A stretch of DNA of 64,000 nucleotides. Origin: Symbiodinium natans. Its lineage: Eukaryota > Sar > Dinophyceae > Suessiales > Symbiodiniaceae. Positions 27,567 through 37,039 of the stretch are shown here, one piece after another (positions within the stretch are counted from its first letter, which is position 1; every line of letters begins with the position of its first letter). The stretch is taken from contig CAJNDS010001591.1 in assembly GCA_905221605.1 (NCBI GenBank), forward strand, positions 635,540-699,539, read 5' to 3'. Both the position numbers and the translations under genes were made by a program. The notes under the pieces are model-generated. The model was given only the letters and a program-made list of their open reading frames with translations. It made no database searches and had not been told where the DNA came from.

Positions 27567-27737
27567 CCCCTAAACCCCTAAACCCCTAAACCCCTAAACC
27601 CCTAAACCCCTAAACCCCTAAACCCCTAAACCCCTAAACCCCTAGACCCCTAAACCCCTAAACCCCTAAACCCCTAAACCCCTAAACCCCTAAACCCCTA
27701 AACCCCTAAACCCCTAAACCCCTAAACCCCTAAACCC
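27567..27737 (-). repeat. CCCCTAAA (8-bp) variant array
   Basis: About 21 nearly identical units, homogenised independently of the 7-bp repeat. Confidence 0.97.
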
Positions 27738-27771
27738 TAAACCTAAGGGGCTTATGGGGTTCAGGGTTCCA

Positions 27772-27892
27772 TGCGGGTCACAGGTAGCTCAGTCTTGCCT
27801 TGGGCGGTGCCAAGGAAGTATCGAGAGTGAAGACGGCCGCTGCGGCACGGTCCAAGTTCGGGAACGTGTTCACCTCTTGGGTTCGGATTGCG
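27772..27892 (-). CDS. exon-like island
   Basis: IRTQEVNTFPNLDRAAAAVF then TLDTSLAPPKARLSYL. Confidence 0.45.
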
Positions 27893-28108
27893 TTGGGGGT
27901 TTAGGGTTTAGGGTTTAGGGTTTAGGGTTTAGGGTTTAGGGTTTAGGGTTTAGGGTTTAGGGTTCAGGGTTCAGGGTTCAGGGTTCAGGGTTCAGGGTTC
28001 AGGGTTCAGGGTTCAGGGTTCAGGGTTCAGGGTTCAGGGTTCAGGGTTCAGGGTTCAGGGTTCAGGGTTCAGGGTTCAGGGTTCAGGGTTCAGGGTTCAG
28101 GGTTCAGG
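27893..28108 (+). repeat. TTTAGGG array switching abruptly to TTCAGGG
   Basis: About 10 TTTAGGG units then about 20 uniform TTCAGGG units from 27963, with no intermixing. Confidence 0.97.
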
Positions 28109-28129
28109 GTGGACAGACCGGAGTGCCAA

Positions 28130-28222
28130 CTACAGCACCCAGATGTGACGGTTCAGTGAGCTAAAGGCGCTTCGAGCACGAGCCTCACAAACAAGGCAGG
28201 CTTTGGGCTTCTTGAGGCGCAG
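28130..28222 (-). CDS. terminal-exon-like island with CxxC
   Basis: LRLKKPKACLVCEARARSAF then SSLNRHIWVL and TAG. ACLVC looks like half of a zinc-binding site. Confidence 0.45.
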   Translation of the reverse strand: MRLKKPKACLVCEARARSAFSSLNRHIWVL

Positions 28223-28391
28223 CCCTAAACCCCTAAACCCCTAAACCCCTAAACCCCTAAACCCCCAAACCCTAAAAGCCTAAAGCCTAAAGCCTAACCC
28301 CTAAACCCTAAACCCTAAACCCTAACCCAACCCCTAAACCCCTAAACCCCTGACACCCCCCAACCCTAAACCCTGAACCCCGAAACCCCCA

Positions 28392-28505
28392 AGAACCGGA
28401 AGCGGCCGACTGAGCTGCGGACCCCATCCTTCTTCAAGCTCCAGGGGAGGGAGGCCACTGTCTTCCATTTGCCCCCATCGAAGTCTCCGATCCTGGGCTT
28501 TCGGT
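28392..28505 (+). CDS. plus-strand exon-like island
   Basis: NRKRPTELRTPSFFKLQGRE then ATVFHLPPSKSPILGF. Confidence 0.4.
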
Positions 28506-28630
28506 TGAGGGTTTAGGGTTTAGGGCTTAGGGTTTGTTAGGTTTTTTTAGGGTTTTTTTAGGGTTTAGGGTTTAGGGTTTAGTGTTTGTACAGACACAAA
28601 GGCTGCGTGCAGTACGATTTGAATGCATAC

Positions 28631-28710
28631 ATTGGGATGTTCCCCCTTATGCTAACAGTCCTTCATAGGGATTACAATACGACACTCCCGATTCAGGACT
28701 GTGAACTGAA
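28631..28710. mobile_element. family-B element, right end diverged
   Basis: TTGGGATGTTCCCCCTTATG...AGTCCTTCATAGGGATTACA with a partner GATTCAGGACTGTGAAC. Confidence 0.5.
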
Positions 28711-28798
28711 CCACGTTCAGTTCTGTGTCTACATATATGTCTCTTTCTGTTTAGAGGCTCACATGCGCATCCTTATGCTTAGATGCTAAAGATATACT

Positions 28799-29179
28799 AT
28801 GTTCTTCTTGGCTTGCGTGGTAATATCCAAGCGGCTGCACTTCCAGATTTGCGAGAGGGCGGCAGCCCACGCCACTCTGCTTGGCTCCGGCGGGGGTGGA
28901 GGGCTCCTGACAGCGGAAAAGGCTCTAGCCTGCAGCCTGCAGATGACATGGGGGTTTAAGAAATATGGGGTGCCTTACCTGGGGTCCTCCTTATAAGGGG
29001 ATCCTACTATTTTGGGGTCTATACTAGGGGTCCCCTTATCATCCCAGCAGGCCAAGTAAGGGATGTAGACAACTGTTCAGCTGCCACAAAACGCCCTTCC
29101 AGCCATCGATCTTATGCGGATCCTGCTCGAACCGGATGCAGCGGACACCTCAGAGGATTGGCGATCTTTCTCGTGGTGA
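28799..29179 (+). CDS. plus-strand islands around a family-A element
   Basis: 28820-28945: RLHFQICERAAAHATLLGSG then LLTAEKALACSLQM. A family-A element occupies 28949-29045. 29066-29179: LPQNALPAIDLMRILLEPDA then ADTSEDWRSFSW and TGA. Confidence 0.4.
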
Positions 29180-29755
29180 GACCTACAACACATGATACAA
29201 ATGTTCTTTCTTCCATCGCTTCTCTCTAACAGACTCGCAATGAAAGCACGAAGGTCATTAGAGAAAGGAACAAAGCACGAAGGTCATTAGAGAAAGAAAC
29301 AAAGCGAACGAAGAGCAAAAGAAAGGGTATGGTATCAAGCAAATGACACCGCCAAGAGCTTGTTCATGATGCTTTTTGGCAAAGAATCATGAGGCTCTTC
29401 TTATTTCCGGAGGTAACAGCTCTCAAAAACCCGAATGAACTGGCTCTCGTGCGCCTTTCTTTGCGTTCCGTCTCTGGAACACTTTCCTTGAAACGGCATT
29501 TTGTCGGACAGTAAGAGAAATCTTCGAAATTTCATAGCTGGTACCCTTATTGCTTAGTCCTCCACCAAATGTGCCATGAATAGATTATGAAACAGACTGC
29601 AAGAAGCAAGAGAAGGGAGCAACGAAGTAACAGATAAGAGAAACGCAATACAAGAGCATAACATGTCTGCTTCGGCAAAACGTCGACACTAAGGCACTAA
29701 GGAGAGAAAATACTACTTGAATATGCAACTAAACCCTAAACCCTAAACCCGAAGG
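29180..29755. other. gene-free AT-richer stretch with a 25-bp direct repeat
   Basis: No coherent frame on either strand. AAAGCACGAAGGTCATTAGA plus five bases is repeated at 29243 and 29272. Unlike most of the window it carries no telomeric repeat until 29730. Confidence 0.5.
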
Positions 29756-29856
29756 GGGGGAGAACCTCAGTGCAAAAGTGCCCTGCAGAAAGGCCCCGGC
29801 CGCCCAGCTCCCGGGCACCAATCCATACCTCCAATCAACAGACACTGCGAGAGGGG
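29755..29856 (-). CDS. exon-like island
   Basis: PLAVSVDWRYGLVPGSWAAG then AFLQGTFALRFSP. Confidence 0.4.
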
Positions 29857-30280
29857 TTTAGGGTTTAGGGTTTAGGGTTTAGGGTTTAGGGTTTAGGGTT
29901 TAGGGTTTAGGGTTTAGGGTTTAGGGTTTAGGGTTTAGGGTTGAGGTCTCAAGGCTTAGGGCTTAGGGTTTGGGGTTTAGGGTTTAGGGTTTCTCGACAT
30001 GATGGCCCTCCCTTTGAGGGTCCCATCGTGATATTTTAGGGCACCTTCAGGCCTACACCCTAAACCCTATGCGAACCCAATACGGAGTTGTATATATTAC
30101 ACAAACAAATCGCCCCGTAATTGAGAACGTTAGCATATTTTCAGATTGCCATAGTTTTGAAGTAAGTGTACCCCTATATTGACATATTGTTAGATTTTTC
30201 GCATGAAAACCCTAAACACTAAACCCGAAACCCTAAACCCGAAACCCTAAACCCCAAACCCTAACCCTGAACCCTAACCC
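29857..30280. repeat. TTTAGGG tract, AT-rich spacer, CCCGAAA/CCCTAAA tract
   Basis: TTTAGGG at 29857-29990; AT-rich unassigned DNA at 30080-30205; degenerate C-strand units at 30205-30280. Confidence 0.85.
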
Positions 30281-30286
30281 CCCCCC

Positions 30287-30747
30287 CTCCCCCTGAGGAC
30301 TTGGAAGCGGAGATGTCGCCTCGCTCGATCCGAAGTCGCCATCAGCCGAGCGGAGCTCTGCCGCAGTTCCCTCCTGGCTGTGGGTGTAGGGTGTAGGTTT
30401 AGGGTTTAGGGTGTAGGATTTAGGGTTTGGGGTTTGGGTTTAGGGTTTGGGGTTTAGGGTTTAGGATGGGCTGCGCATGGGGCGTGCGGTCAACATTCCC
30501 GGTCCTGACCGAAGACGTGGCTCAGGTCGAAACCTGCCAACAAGCTCTCAAACTGGGCTCGAAAACTCAACAACAAACCAGAGCCCCCCCTCCCCTTACC
30601 CCCTCCTCACCCCCCTTACACCGCGCCTTACCCCCACAAAATGTGTTCGCTTTCGTGCCTTGGGCTAAGCCACTTGCGATCTGCTTTCCAGGTGCGATCC
30701 TTTGCGTCAACAGAAACAAGACCATGCTGCCGGAAGTTGGGCATTAG
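30287..30747 (+). CDS. plus-strand exon-like islands
   Basis: 30290-30385: PEDLEAEMSPRSIRSRHQPS. After a TTTAGGG tract, 30469-30747: GCAWGVRSTFPVLTEDVAQV, ETCQQALKLGSKT, then NVFAFVPWAKPLAICFPGAI to TAG. A serine/proline-rich linker sits in the middle. Confidence 0.4.
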
Positions 30748-31250
30748 GTATGATACATATTCCCCTCTATCTATCTATCTATCCATCTATATCTATCTAT
30801 CTGTACATATATATATATATATGTACACTTCTCTTCTTACTATTTATCTATTTACTTTTATATTCGTGGTCCCGGGGTCCCTGGCCGGGGACCCCTACCC
30901 GCCTGAAGGGGAGAATACTATTTAGATGGTTGGCAAAAGAGGGGGAAGAAAAATATCTGATTATTAGCTGGTAACCTGTGTCTTCAAGGCACAACATGTT
31001 CCATAGCACAGGGACGGGGGTACCTCATTCCCAGATTCCCTACTCAGAACCAATAAGCAACCCAAAAGCCCTGAACGCCATAAACCCTATAGACTCAAAG
31101 ACACATATCAGTTTGGGATGTTTGGGTTTTTCGGGTTTGAAGGGCTTGTGGCTTAGGAACCACATTCCCAGACTCCCCTACAAAGAGCCAGTGACGTCCA
31201 GTTCAAGCAGGCCACCCAAACTCCAATGAGCTGCAGTCTTCGCTGGCCTC
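30748..31250. other. ATCT microsatellite, GC hairpin and inverted DNA; no gene
   Basis: (ATCT)n/(TA)n at 30768-30825. GGTCCCTGGCCGGGGACC at 30877 is a perfect-looking hairpin. 31000-31180 holds two ATTCCCAGA...CCCTAC segments that look repeat-derived. SDVQFKQATQTPMSCSLRWP at 31185-31245 is a weak plus reading. Confidence 0.4.
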
Positions 31251-31261
31251 CGTCAACAGGG

Positions 31262-31352
31262 ATATGGGGTCTTCTCTAATTTCAGGTTCCCTTTTGGCTC
31301 CCCAAATAGCACGGGCCGCCTCTTTACAAGGACCCCAAAAGAGACCACCATG
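31262..31352. mobile_element. family-E MITE-like element
   Basis: TCTTCTCTAATTTCAGGTTCCC and GACCCCAAAAGAGACC with the GGGCCGCC core. Confidence 0.5.
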
Positions 31353-31839
31353 GGCTTGAAGCTTAGGGCTTCGGGATTGTTTTGGGTGTAGGGATGCTTC
31401 ATGATTTACCCGAAGCCCTAAACCCTAAACACTCAACCCTAAACCCTAAACCCTAAACCCTAAACCCTAAACCCTAAACCCTAAACCCTATTAATGGGGA
31501 TTCAGAGGCGACTGTGTGGTGGAACAACATCTGATCGCAGACAAGGATCGAAAAACTGGAGCTTGGAGATTTTCCAGCAGTTTCCTCAGGGTTGAGGGCT
31601 TTGCGGTTTGGGGGTGATGGCTTTAGGGTTTAGGGTTTAGGGTGTTACGGTGTAGGGTTTAGGGTTTAGGGTTTGGGCTTACGGTTTCCAGTGAAACCGG
31701 ACTACTAGGAAGACCCGATGCAAAACTGATACGACTATGGTCCGGCGTTAGAGATCTGCTTGGAGCCCTAACGAACCCCCTAAAGCCCCTAAACCCCCTA
31801 GAACCCTAAACCCTAGCCCTAAACCCCAAACCCGAAGCC

Positions 31840-31972
31840 CCCGAGAAACTTCGGTGGAGTTCTCCGGGGCCGAGAATCGCTCTTGCTTGGCCCCGCGGCG
31901 AAAGGTCGAAGTGGTGAAGAGCCGCCAGGAAGGGGGCTTGTCCCGGCCCTTGGAGCTCTTCCTGGCCGAGGG
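31840..31972 (+). CDS. plus-strand exon-like island
   Basis: ETSVEFSGAENRSCLAPRRK then VEVVKSRQEGGLSRPLELFL. The islands at 31495-31600 and 31690-31770 (SETGLLGRPDAKLIRLWSGV, plus) are weaker relatives in quality only. Confidence 0.4.
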
Positions 31973-32006
31973 TTTGGGGTTTGGGGTTTAGGGTTTAGGG
32001 TTTAGG

Positions 32007-32149
32007 GTTGAAAGGGTTGAAAGGGTTCAAAGGGTCCAAAGGATTGAAAGGGTTGAAAGGGTTGAAAGGGTTGAAAGGGTTGAAAGGGTTGAAAGGGTTG
32101 AAAGGGTTGAAAGGGTTGAAAGGGTTGAAAGGGTTGAAAGGGTTGAAAG
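32007..32149 (+). repeat. AAAGGGTTG (9-bp) array
   Basis: About 16 units, homogeneous except near the left end; it grows directly out of TTTAGGG. 32150-32360 is a mixed TTTAGGG/TTTATAGGG tract. Confidence 0.97.
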
Positions 32150-32384
32150 CTTTGGGGTTTAGGGTTGACAGGGTTTAGGGTTTACAGGGGTTTAGGGTTT
32201 ATAGGGTTTAGGGATTGGGGTTTATAGGGTTTAGGGTGCATAGGGTTTAGGGATTGGGGTTTATAGGGTTTAGGGTGTATAGGGTTTAGGGATTGGGGTT
32301 TATAGGGTTTAGGGTTTATAGGGTTCATAGGGTGTACAGGTTTGGGGTTAAGGGTTTATAGGGTTTATGAAGTAGACGTAGCTT

Positions 32385-32525
32385 TCCAAATCTTCTTCTG
32401 GCAAAGCCTTAGAGCTCGTTGCCTATCTACAACAGGCCGCTTCTGCCAAGCGACGCGAACGTGGCAAACATGGTATTGCCAGGCGCGACCAGCGACTCCT
32501 CCTGAGCAAAAAATTTGCGATACAC
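32385..32525 (-). CDS. exon-like island
   Basis: KLKIVYRKFFAQEESLVAPG then NTMFATFASLGRSGLL and TAG. A second minus frame and one plus frame are also open. Confidence 0.35.
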
Positions 32526-32588
32526 GATCTTTAGCTTGTGCATGGGCCAGGGTACAGTAGATGTCGGCAGCCCTCTTTCAAAGTCGCC

Positions 32589-32689
32589 TCAGAACTCCTT
32601 CAGAACTTCTTTAAGCAAATCCTGTTTCACAGCAGAGTCCTGGCACTTGGCGTAGCGAACACAGGCGCCATACTCAGAAGTGTCCGTCC
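32589..32689 (-). CDS. terminal exon downstream of the PAN exon
   Basis: CTCCCTCGCTTTGCAG precedes GTDTSEYGACVRYAKCQDSA then VKQDLLKEVLKEF and TGA. The strong acceptor and stop mark it as a last exon; the PAN exon at 32922-33012 with its own donor lies 230 bp upstream on the same strand, so the two may belong to one gene, with a telomere-repeat-rich intron. A plus frame is open here as well. Confidence 0.5.
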
Positions 32690-32799
32690 CTGCAAAGCGA
32701 GGGAGAAGGATCAGCGCGGCGCTAAGAGAGGAAGGAAAGCAAATGCTGAGCTAGGCAAGTCACACGCGCTTTTGCAGGTTCCGACAAAAGATTTCACTT

Positions 32800-32920
32800 T
32801 AGGGTTTAGGGTCTAGGGTTTAGGGTTTAGGCTTTAGGGTTTAGGCTTTAAGGTTTAGGGTTTAGGGTTTAGGGTTTAGGGTTGAATTAGGGTTGTTCAG
32901 GGTTTAGGGTTTAGGGTTTA
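32800..32920 (+). repeat. TTTAGGG tract inside a putative intron
   Basis: Its right edge supplies the intron's first bases: on the minus strand the PAN exon ends CCAG|GTAAACCCTAAACC. Confidence 0.9.
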
Positions 32921-32921
32921 C

Positions 32922-33012
32922 CTGGCCTCCTTCATTGTAGGAGAAGTAGCGGCAGTCCGCCTCCCGCTCGCAGAGCTTCTGGCAGCCGCCGATGCCTTGG
33001 GAGCATGGAGAT
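32922..33012 (-). CDS. PAN/Apple-domain exon (best match in window)
   Basis: PCSQGIGGCQKLCEREADCR then YFSYNEGGQ, ending GGCCAG|GTAAAC. The C...C-x2-LC...-x-DCRYFSYN pattern is the recognised core of PAN/Apple domains (adhesive, extracellular). Related islands: 13.2, 13.5, 17.4, 21.8, 22.2, 36.8 and 37.0 kb. Confidence 0.65.
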
Positions 33013-33109
33013 CTCAGCCCAGTACTCCTTAATTAAGGAATAGACCTGAAATTATACAGGGACCCTGAAAATGGCTTAAGGAATATTCCTTAAATAAGGG
33101 GTATGAGAG

Positions 33110-33458
33110 AGGAGAGCATGTCTGCAAAAGCGGCTCTTTCGGGGGAAGCTGGCGGTGGGGGCGGGGACCCATGCAGAACAAGGCACTGGGCAGGGCCTTC
33201 GTCTTCCGCAGCAGCCCCTCTTTGCAGTGGCCACCTTCGGGGGGGGGGAGGGGGCATTTTGGGGGGGGCATTTGGGGCCATTTGGGGGGGCATTTTGGGG
33301 CATTTGGAGGTTTTGGGGGGCATTTTGGGGGTTGAGACTTGTCTCTTAAGAAAAGAAGACTTCCACTCTAGAGGGGCTGCCTGCGCCAAAGGGTGAGAAC
33401 TCCGTCTCGCTGGTCGCCTCCTCCGTGGAGGGGCAGATCTCCTTAAGACGTCCGAAGG
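33110..33458 (-). CDS. exon-like islands flanking a G/T-rich repeat
   Basis: 33458 down to 33342: GRLKEICPSTEEATSETEFS then PFGAGSPSRVEVFF to TAA. 33240 down to 33115: GHCKEGLLRKTKALPSALFC. 33240-33330 between them is (GGGGCATTTT)n. Confidence 0.45.
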
Positions 33459-33536
33459 TTTAGGGTTTAGGGTTCGGGGTTTCGGGTTTAGGGTTTAGGG
33501 TTTAGGGCTTATGGTTTAGGGTTTAGGGCTCAGGGA

Positions 33537-33680
33537 CAACTCTGGTCATCAAAGGCGAAGGTGGCTGCAGCCGAAGCGGCCAGGACGCACCAGCCGTGGC
33601 TCCATGAATCGAGGTCGTTGCAAGGGGAGACCTCTGCGGTCATGCCCATGGAACCCAACTCTTCAACTCAGGCTACTTTT
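33537..33680 (-). CDS. PAN-like exon fragment
   Basis: MTAEVSPCNDLDSWSHGWCV then LAASAAATFAFDDQSCP. A plus frame (QGETSAVMPMEPNSSTQATF) competes. Confidence 0.4.
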
Positions 33681-33889
33681 TTTGGAAGATGTCCCTGTGG
33701 CTTCGGAGACCTATGGAACTTTTGGTCTGTGGGCCTGCGGTGCCTAGATTCGTAGATCAGGGTCCTGCTGGCCTTTCTGGGCAACAGCCTGCTAGCCTGC
33801 TTCCTGGAACCGGAAACCGACAATCCTCACCCGTCTGGCCCTGGCCATACTGGGCATGACCTCTGCTCACTATGTTCCACAAAAATCCC

Positions 33890-34260
33890 AACCCTAAACC
33901 CTAAACCCTAAACCCTAAACCCTAAACCCTAAACCCTAAACCCTAAACCCTAACCCTAAACCCGAAACCCTAAACCCGAAACCCTAAAGCCTAAAGCCCT
34001 GAACCCTGAACCGCCCTGCCTCAGGATGACTGTCATAGGGCTTCCTGTTGGTACCCCGGTCGATCAGCACCTGCTCCGAAGCGGCCGTGTTGCGCACTTT
34101 GGGGGGGGGGGGGGGGAGACTTCACTACACGGTCCTTAAGGCGAGGGTCCAACGGTTTAGGGTTTCAGGGTTTAGGTTTAGGGGTTTAGGGGCATAGGGT
34201 CTCGGACACCCTAAACCCTAAACCCCAAACCCTAAACCCTAAACCCTAAACCCTAAACCC
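33890..34260. repeat. CCCTAAA tracts around a short coding island
   Basis: CCCTAAA at 33890-34010 and 34205-34260, poly-G at 34100. The island 34105 down to 34017 reads PKVRNTAASEQVLIDRGTNR then KPYDSH on the minus strand. The sequences bordering 34120-34280 share TACACGG and CCTTAAGG in permuted order. Confidence 0.6.
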
Positions 34261-34267
34261 ACCTTAA

Positions 34268-34365
34268 GGACCCTTACACGGCAGTCTCAGGCCTGGTGGT
34301 ACGAGGTGCCTGGGAAGCCACAGCGGCAAACAGTGACGTCGGCATCCTTTCCTGAGCTCGCATCA
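34268..34365 (-). CDS. PAN-like exon start
   Basis: DASSGKDADVTVCRCGFPGT then SYHQA to TGA. DADVTVC is close to the VTVC start of the fragment at 37.0 kb. Confidence 0.4.
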
Positions 34366-34467
34366 AGGGTTTAGGGTTTAGGGTTTAGGTTTGAGGGTTG
34401 AGGGTTTAGGTTTTAGGGTTTAGGGTTTAGGGTTTAGGGTTTAGGGTTCAGGGTTTGGGGTAAGGCT

Positions 34468-34560
34468 CCTCTTTGCGGCGTCGGCTTCGCTAGTAGCAGC
34501 TTTGGCCTGACGTTTGGGGATCTGGGGGAGTCCGGTCCCATCCTCAAAGGAAACCATACA
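34468..34560 (-). CDS. exon-like island
   Basis: MVSFEDGTGLPQIPKRQAKA then ATSEADAAKRSL. Charged, cytosolic-like. Confidence 0.4.
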
Positions 34561-34610
34561 CCCCAGTTCCAGCCGACTTGAATCCTAACCTTATTCCTAT
34601 TGTAGATATT

Positions 34611-34812
34611 TTAGTGGAGAAGACCACTTGTGCTTTCTACGCTTAGGGGTTCCGGGTTGGGTGTCGTCGGTATGCGTGGTTCCAGACTATGGTTTGTATC
34701 ATTGGGTCTTGGGTCGGGGTCTCTTGGTGGAGTTGAGGTTGGGGCATAGGTTGTTCTGGTTTGGGTGCTAGGCGGTGGTGCATGGCTAGACAATGGAAAT
34801 GGTCTCCACTAA
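34611..34812. mobile_element. MITE-like element (TTAGTGGAGA termini)
   Basis: TTAGTGGAGAAGACCA and TGGAAATGGTCTCCACTAA are inverted ends of a 200-bp G/T-rich non-coding unit. Confidence 0.5.
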
Positions 34813-35054
34813 CTTGTTTAGGGTTTAGGGTTTAGGGTTTAGGGGTTAGGGTTTAGGGTTTAGGGTTTAGGGTTTAGGGTTTAGGGTTTAGGGTTTAGGG
34901 TTTAGGGTTTAGGGTTTAGGGTTTAGGGCTTAGGATTTGGGTTTAGGGTTTAGGGTTTAGGGTTTTATTAACCCCAACCTGGCGCCGGGAGGCTCCACTC
35001 TGTGAACGAGGACCCCTGCCAGGAGCAAGCCGCCTGGAAGCTGGGCCAGCTTTA

Positions 35055-35392
35055 GGGTTTAGGGCTTCGGGGAATTTATGGGTTTAGGGTTTAGGGTTTA
35101 GGGTTTAGGGTCTAGGGTTTAGGGTTTAGGGTTTAGGGTTTAGGGTTTAGGGTTTAGGGTTTAGGGTTTAGGGTTTAGGGTTTAGGGTTTAGGGTTTAGG
35201 GTTTAGGGTTTAGGGTTTAGGGTTTAGGTTAGGGTTTAGGGTTTAGGGTTTAGGGTTTAGGGTTTAGGGTTTAGGGTTTAGGGTTTAGGGTTTAGGGTTT
35301 AGGGTTTAGGGTTTAGGGTTTAGGGTTTAGGGTTTAGGGTTTAGGGTTTAGGGTTTAGGGTTTAGGGTTAGGGTTTAGGGTTTAGGGTTAAG
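35055..35392 (+). repeat. longest TTTAGGG tract in the window
   Basis: About 48 units with isolated shortened ones. Together with 34815-34965 and 35640-35925 it makes 34.8-36.1 kb the most telomere-like stretch; between them only short islands (34985-35050 plus: LHSVNEDPCQEQAAWKLGQL). Confidence 0.98.
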
Positions 35393-35399
35393 AATTCCT

Positions 35400-35640
35400 T
35401 TCAAAGCCCTAAAGCCCTCAACCCTTTAACCCTAAAAGCCCTGTAAACCCTATATACACCCTATATACACCCTATGTAAACCCAAAAAAACCCTGTATAA
35501 ACCCTATAAGTCCTAAATCAACCCTAAGTCCCCCACCCCCCCCCCCCCCCCCACCCCCCCAAAAAAAAAAAAACAAAAACAAACAACAACCTCGCGACCT
35601 GTCGGAGTCTCTGGTTTTGGGTTTAAGGTCTGGGGTCCAG
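35400..35640. other. degenerate C-strand repeats and homopolymer runs; no gene
   Basis: CCCTATATACA-type units, poly-C and poly-A runs. Confidence 0.7.
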
Positions 35641-35925
35641 GGTCTAGGTCCAGGGTTTAGGGTTTAGGGTTTAGGGTTTCGGGTTTCGGGTTAGGGTTTA
35701 GGGTCTAGGGTCTAGGGTCTAGGGGGTTTAGGGTTTAGGGTTTTTAGGGTTTAGGGTTTAGGGTTTAGGGTTTAGGGTTTAGGGTTTAGGGTTTAGGGTT
35801 TAGGGTTTAGGGTTTAGGGTTTAGGGTTTAGGGTTTAGGGGGTTTAGGGTTTAGGGTTTAGGGTTTAGGGTTTAGGGTTTAGGGTTTAGGGTTTAGGGTT
35901 TAGGGTTTAGGGTTTAGGGTTTAGG
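35640..35925 (+). repeat. TTTAGGG tract
   Basis: About 38 units; the island 35926-36035 has a weak plus reading (WWRVFEPGSGGLRADSAAVA). Confidence 0.97.
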
Positions 35926-36031
35926 GCCTGGCACTGGTGGCGAGTCTTCGAGCCCGGGAGTGGCGGGCTAAGGGCGGACTCGGCCGCCGTGGCGATGGCG
36001 GTGGCACCTCCAGGGCTCCCAGATATCTCAG

Positions 36032-36232
36032 GATATGAAGTAGGATTTAGGGTTTAGGGTTTAGGGTTTAGGGTTTAGGGTTTAGGGTTTAAGATTTAGG
36101 GTTTAGGGTTTAGGGTTTAGGGTTTAGGGTTTAGGGTTTAGGGTTTGACACCCGGTATATGCACTCACCAACATTAGGAAGGAACCTTATATACACTCAC
36201 CAATAACAGTAAGAAAAACCCTGCTTCAGATA
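36032..36232. mobile_element. family-D element interrupted by TTTAGGG
   Basis: ATATGAAGTAGG, then about 105 bp of TTTAGGG (36044-36148), then GACACCCGGTATATGCACTC...ACCCTGCTTCAGATAT. Intact copies at 5.17 and 13.39 kb have only about 30 bp of unique DNA at that point. A second element with ATATGGGTGTTTC ends abuts it (36231-36320). Confidence 0.75.
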
Positions 36233-36479
36233 TGGGTGTTTCGGGTGGTCCCTTTCAGGGATTCTGTTCTATTTGGGGGATGAAAAGGGTATCCCTGTTC
36301 TGGGAAATACCTATATGGGTGGGGATGGAGGGTTCCGAAGAAAAGGGTTTAGGGTTTTGGGAGGTTTCACGAGGTCTTGCCCTTGTCTGGGGGAATGCCA
36401 AAATACTGAGGATCTGCGTGTTGCAAAAGAGGAGGGAGCCACTATTTTCGGAAATCCGTCTGCGTGGCTTCAACCATAA

Positions 36480-36595
36480 CTTCAACGTCCTTTCATCATT
36501 GCCCTACACGCACAGCGAACTTCTGCGAGCGAGCGGCAGCTGAGCGTCTTCTTGTACGTAGTGAAATCGGCGGTGGAGTTCATCCTCCAAAAAAA
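36480..36595 (-). CDS. PAN-like exon fragment
   Basis: WRMNSTADFTTYKKTLSCRS then LAEVRCACRAMMKGR. Next to it, 36610-36720 is a MITE-like element with GGTGTTGCCCGAAAATAGGG-type ends. Confidence 0.4.
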
Positions 36596-36769
36596 TGGCA
36601 CTCATGGCAATGCTTATATGGGCATTGCCCACAATAGGGGTACCCCTTTTATACCCCCAAATAGAAAAGAATCCCCTTCAAGGGACCCCCAAAAGGGGTA
36701 CCCCTATTTTCGGGCAACACCCTAAACCCGAAACCCTAAACCCTAAACCCGACATCGTCTGACGAGTCA

Positions 36770-37025
36770 TAAGCTCCACAGCCCACAAAGCAGCAGCGGT
36801 CCCATCGAGGTCGCAGGCTGGGAAGTAGCGGCACTCGCCTCCTCGCACATATGAGACAAGGACTCGCCAAGCTGCCTAGGGTTCAGGGTTTAGGGTTTAG
36901 GGTTCAGGGTTCAGGGTTTAGGGGCTTAGGGTTTGGGACCCATGAGGCCTCCTGACGAGAAGGCGAAGTAATGGCACGAGGTGGACTCTGCGCAGTTCCT
37001 CAGACACACAGTGACACGGCTGCAT
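36770..37025 (-). CDS. two PAN-like exon fragments separated by TTTAGGG
   Basis: 37025 down to 36942: CSRVTVCLRNCAESTSCHYF then AFSSGGLMG, a clear C-x2-C...C-HYF PAN pattern. 36880 down to 36790: VSYVRGGECRYFPACDLDGT, a second CRYF strand. Confidence 0.55.
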
Positions 37026-37039
37026 CGCCCCATCGAAAC

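Noticed and set aside
34120-34285. Seventh duplicated-flank ITS
   Set aside because: TACACGG and CCTTAAGG occur on both sides but in permuted order, so it is not a simple direct duplication.
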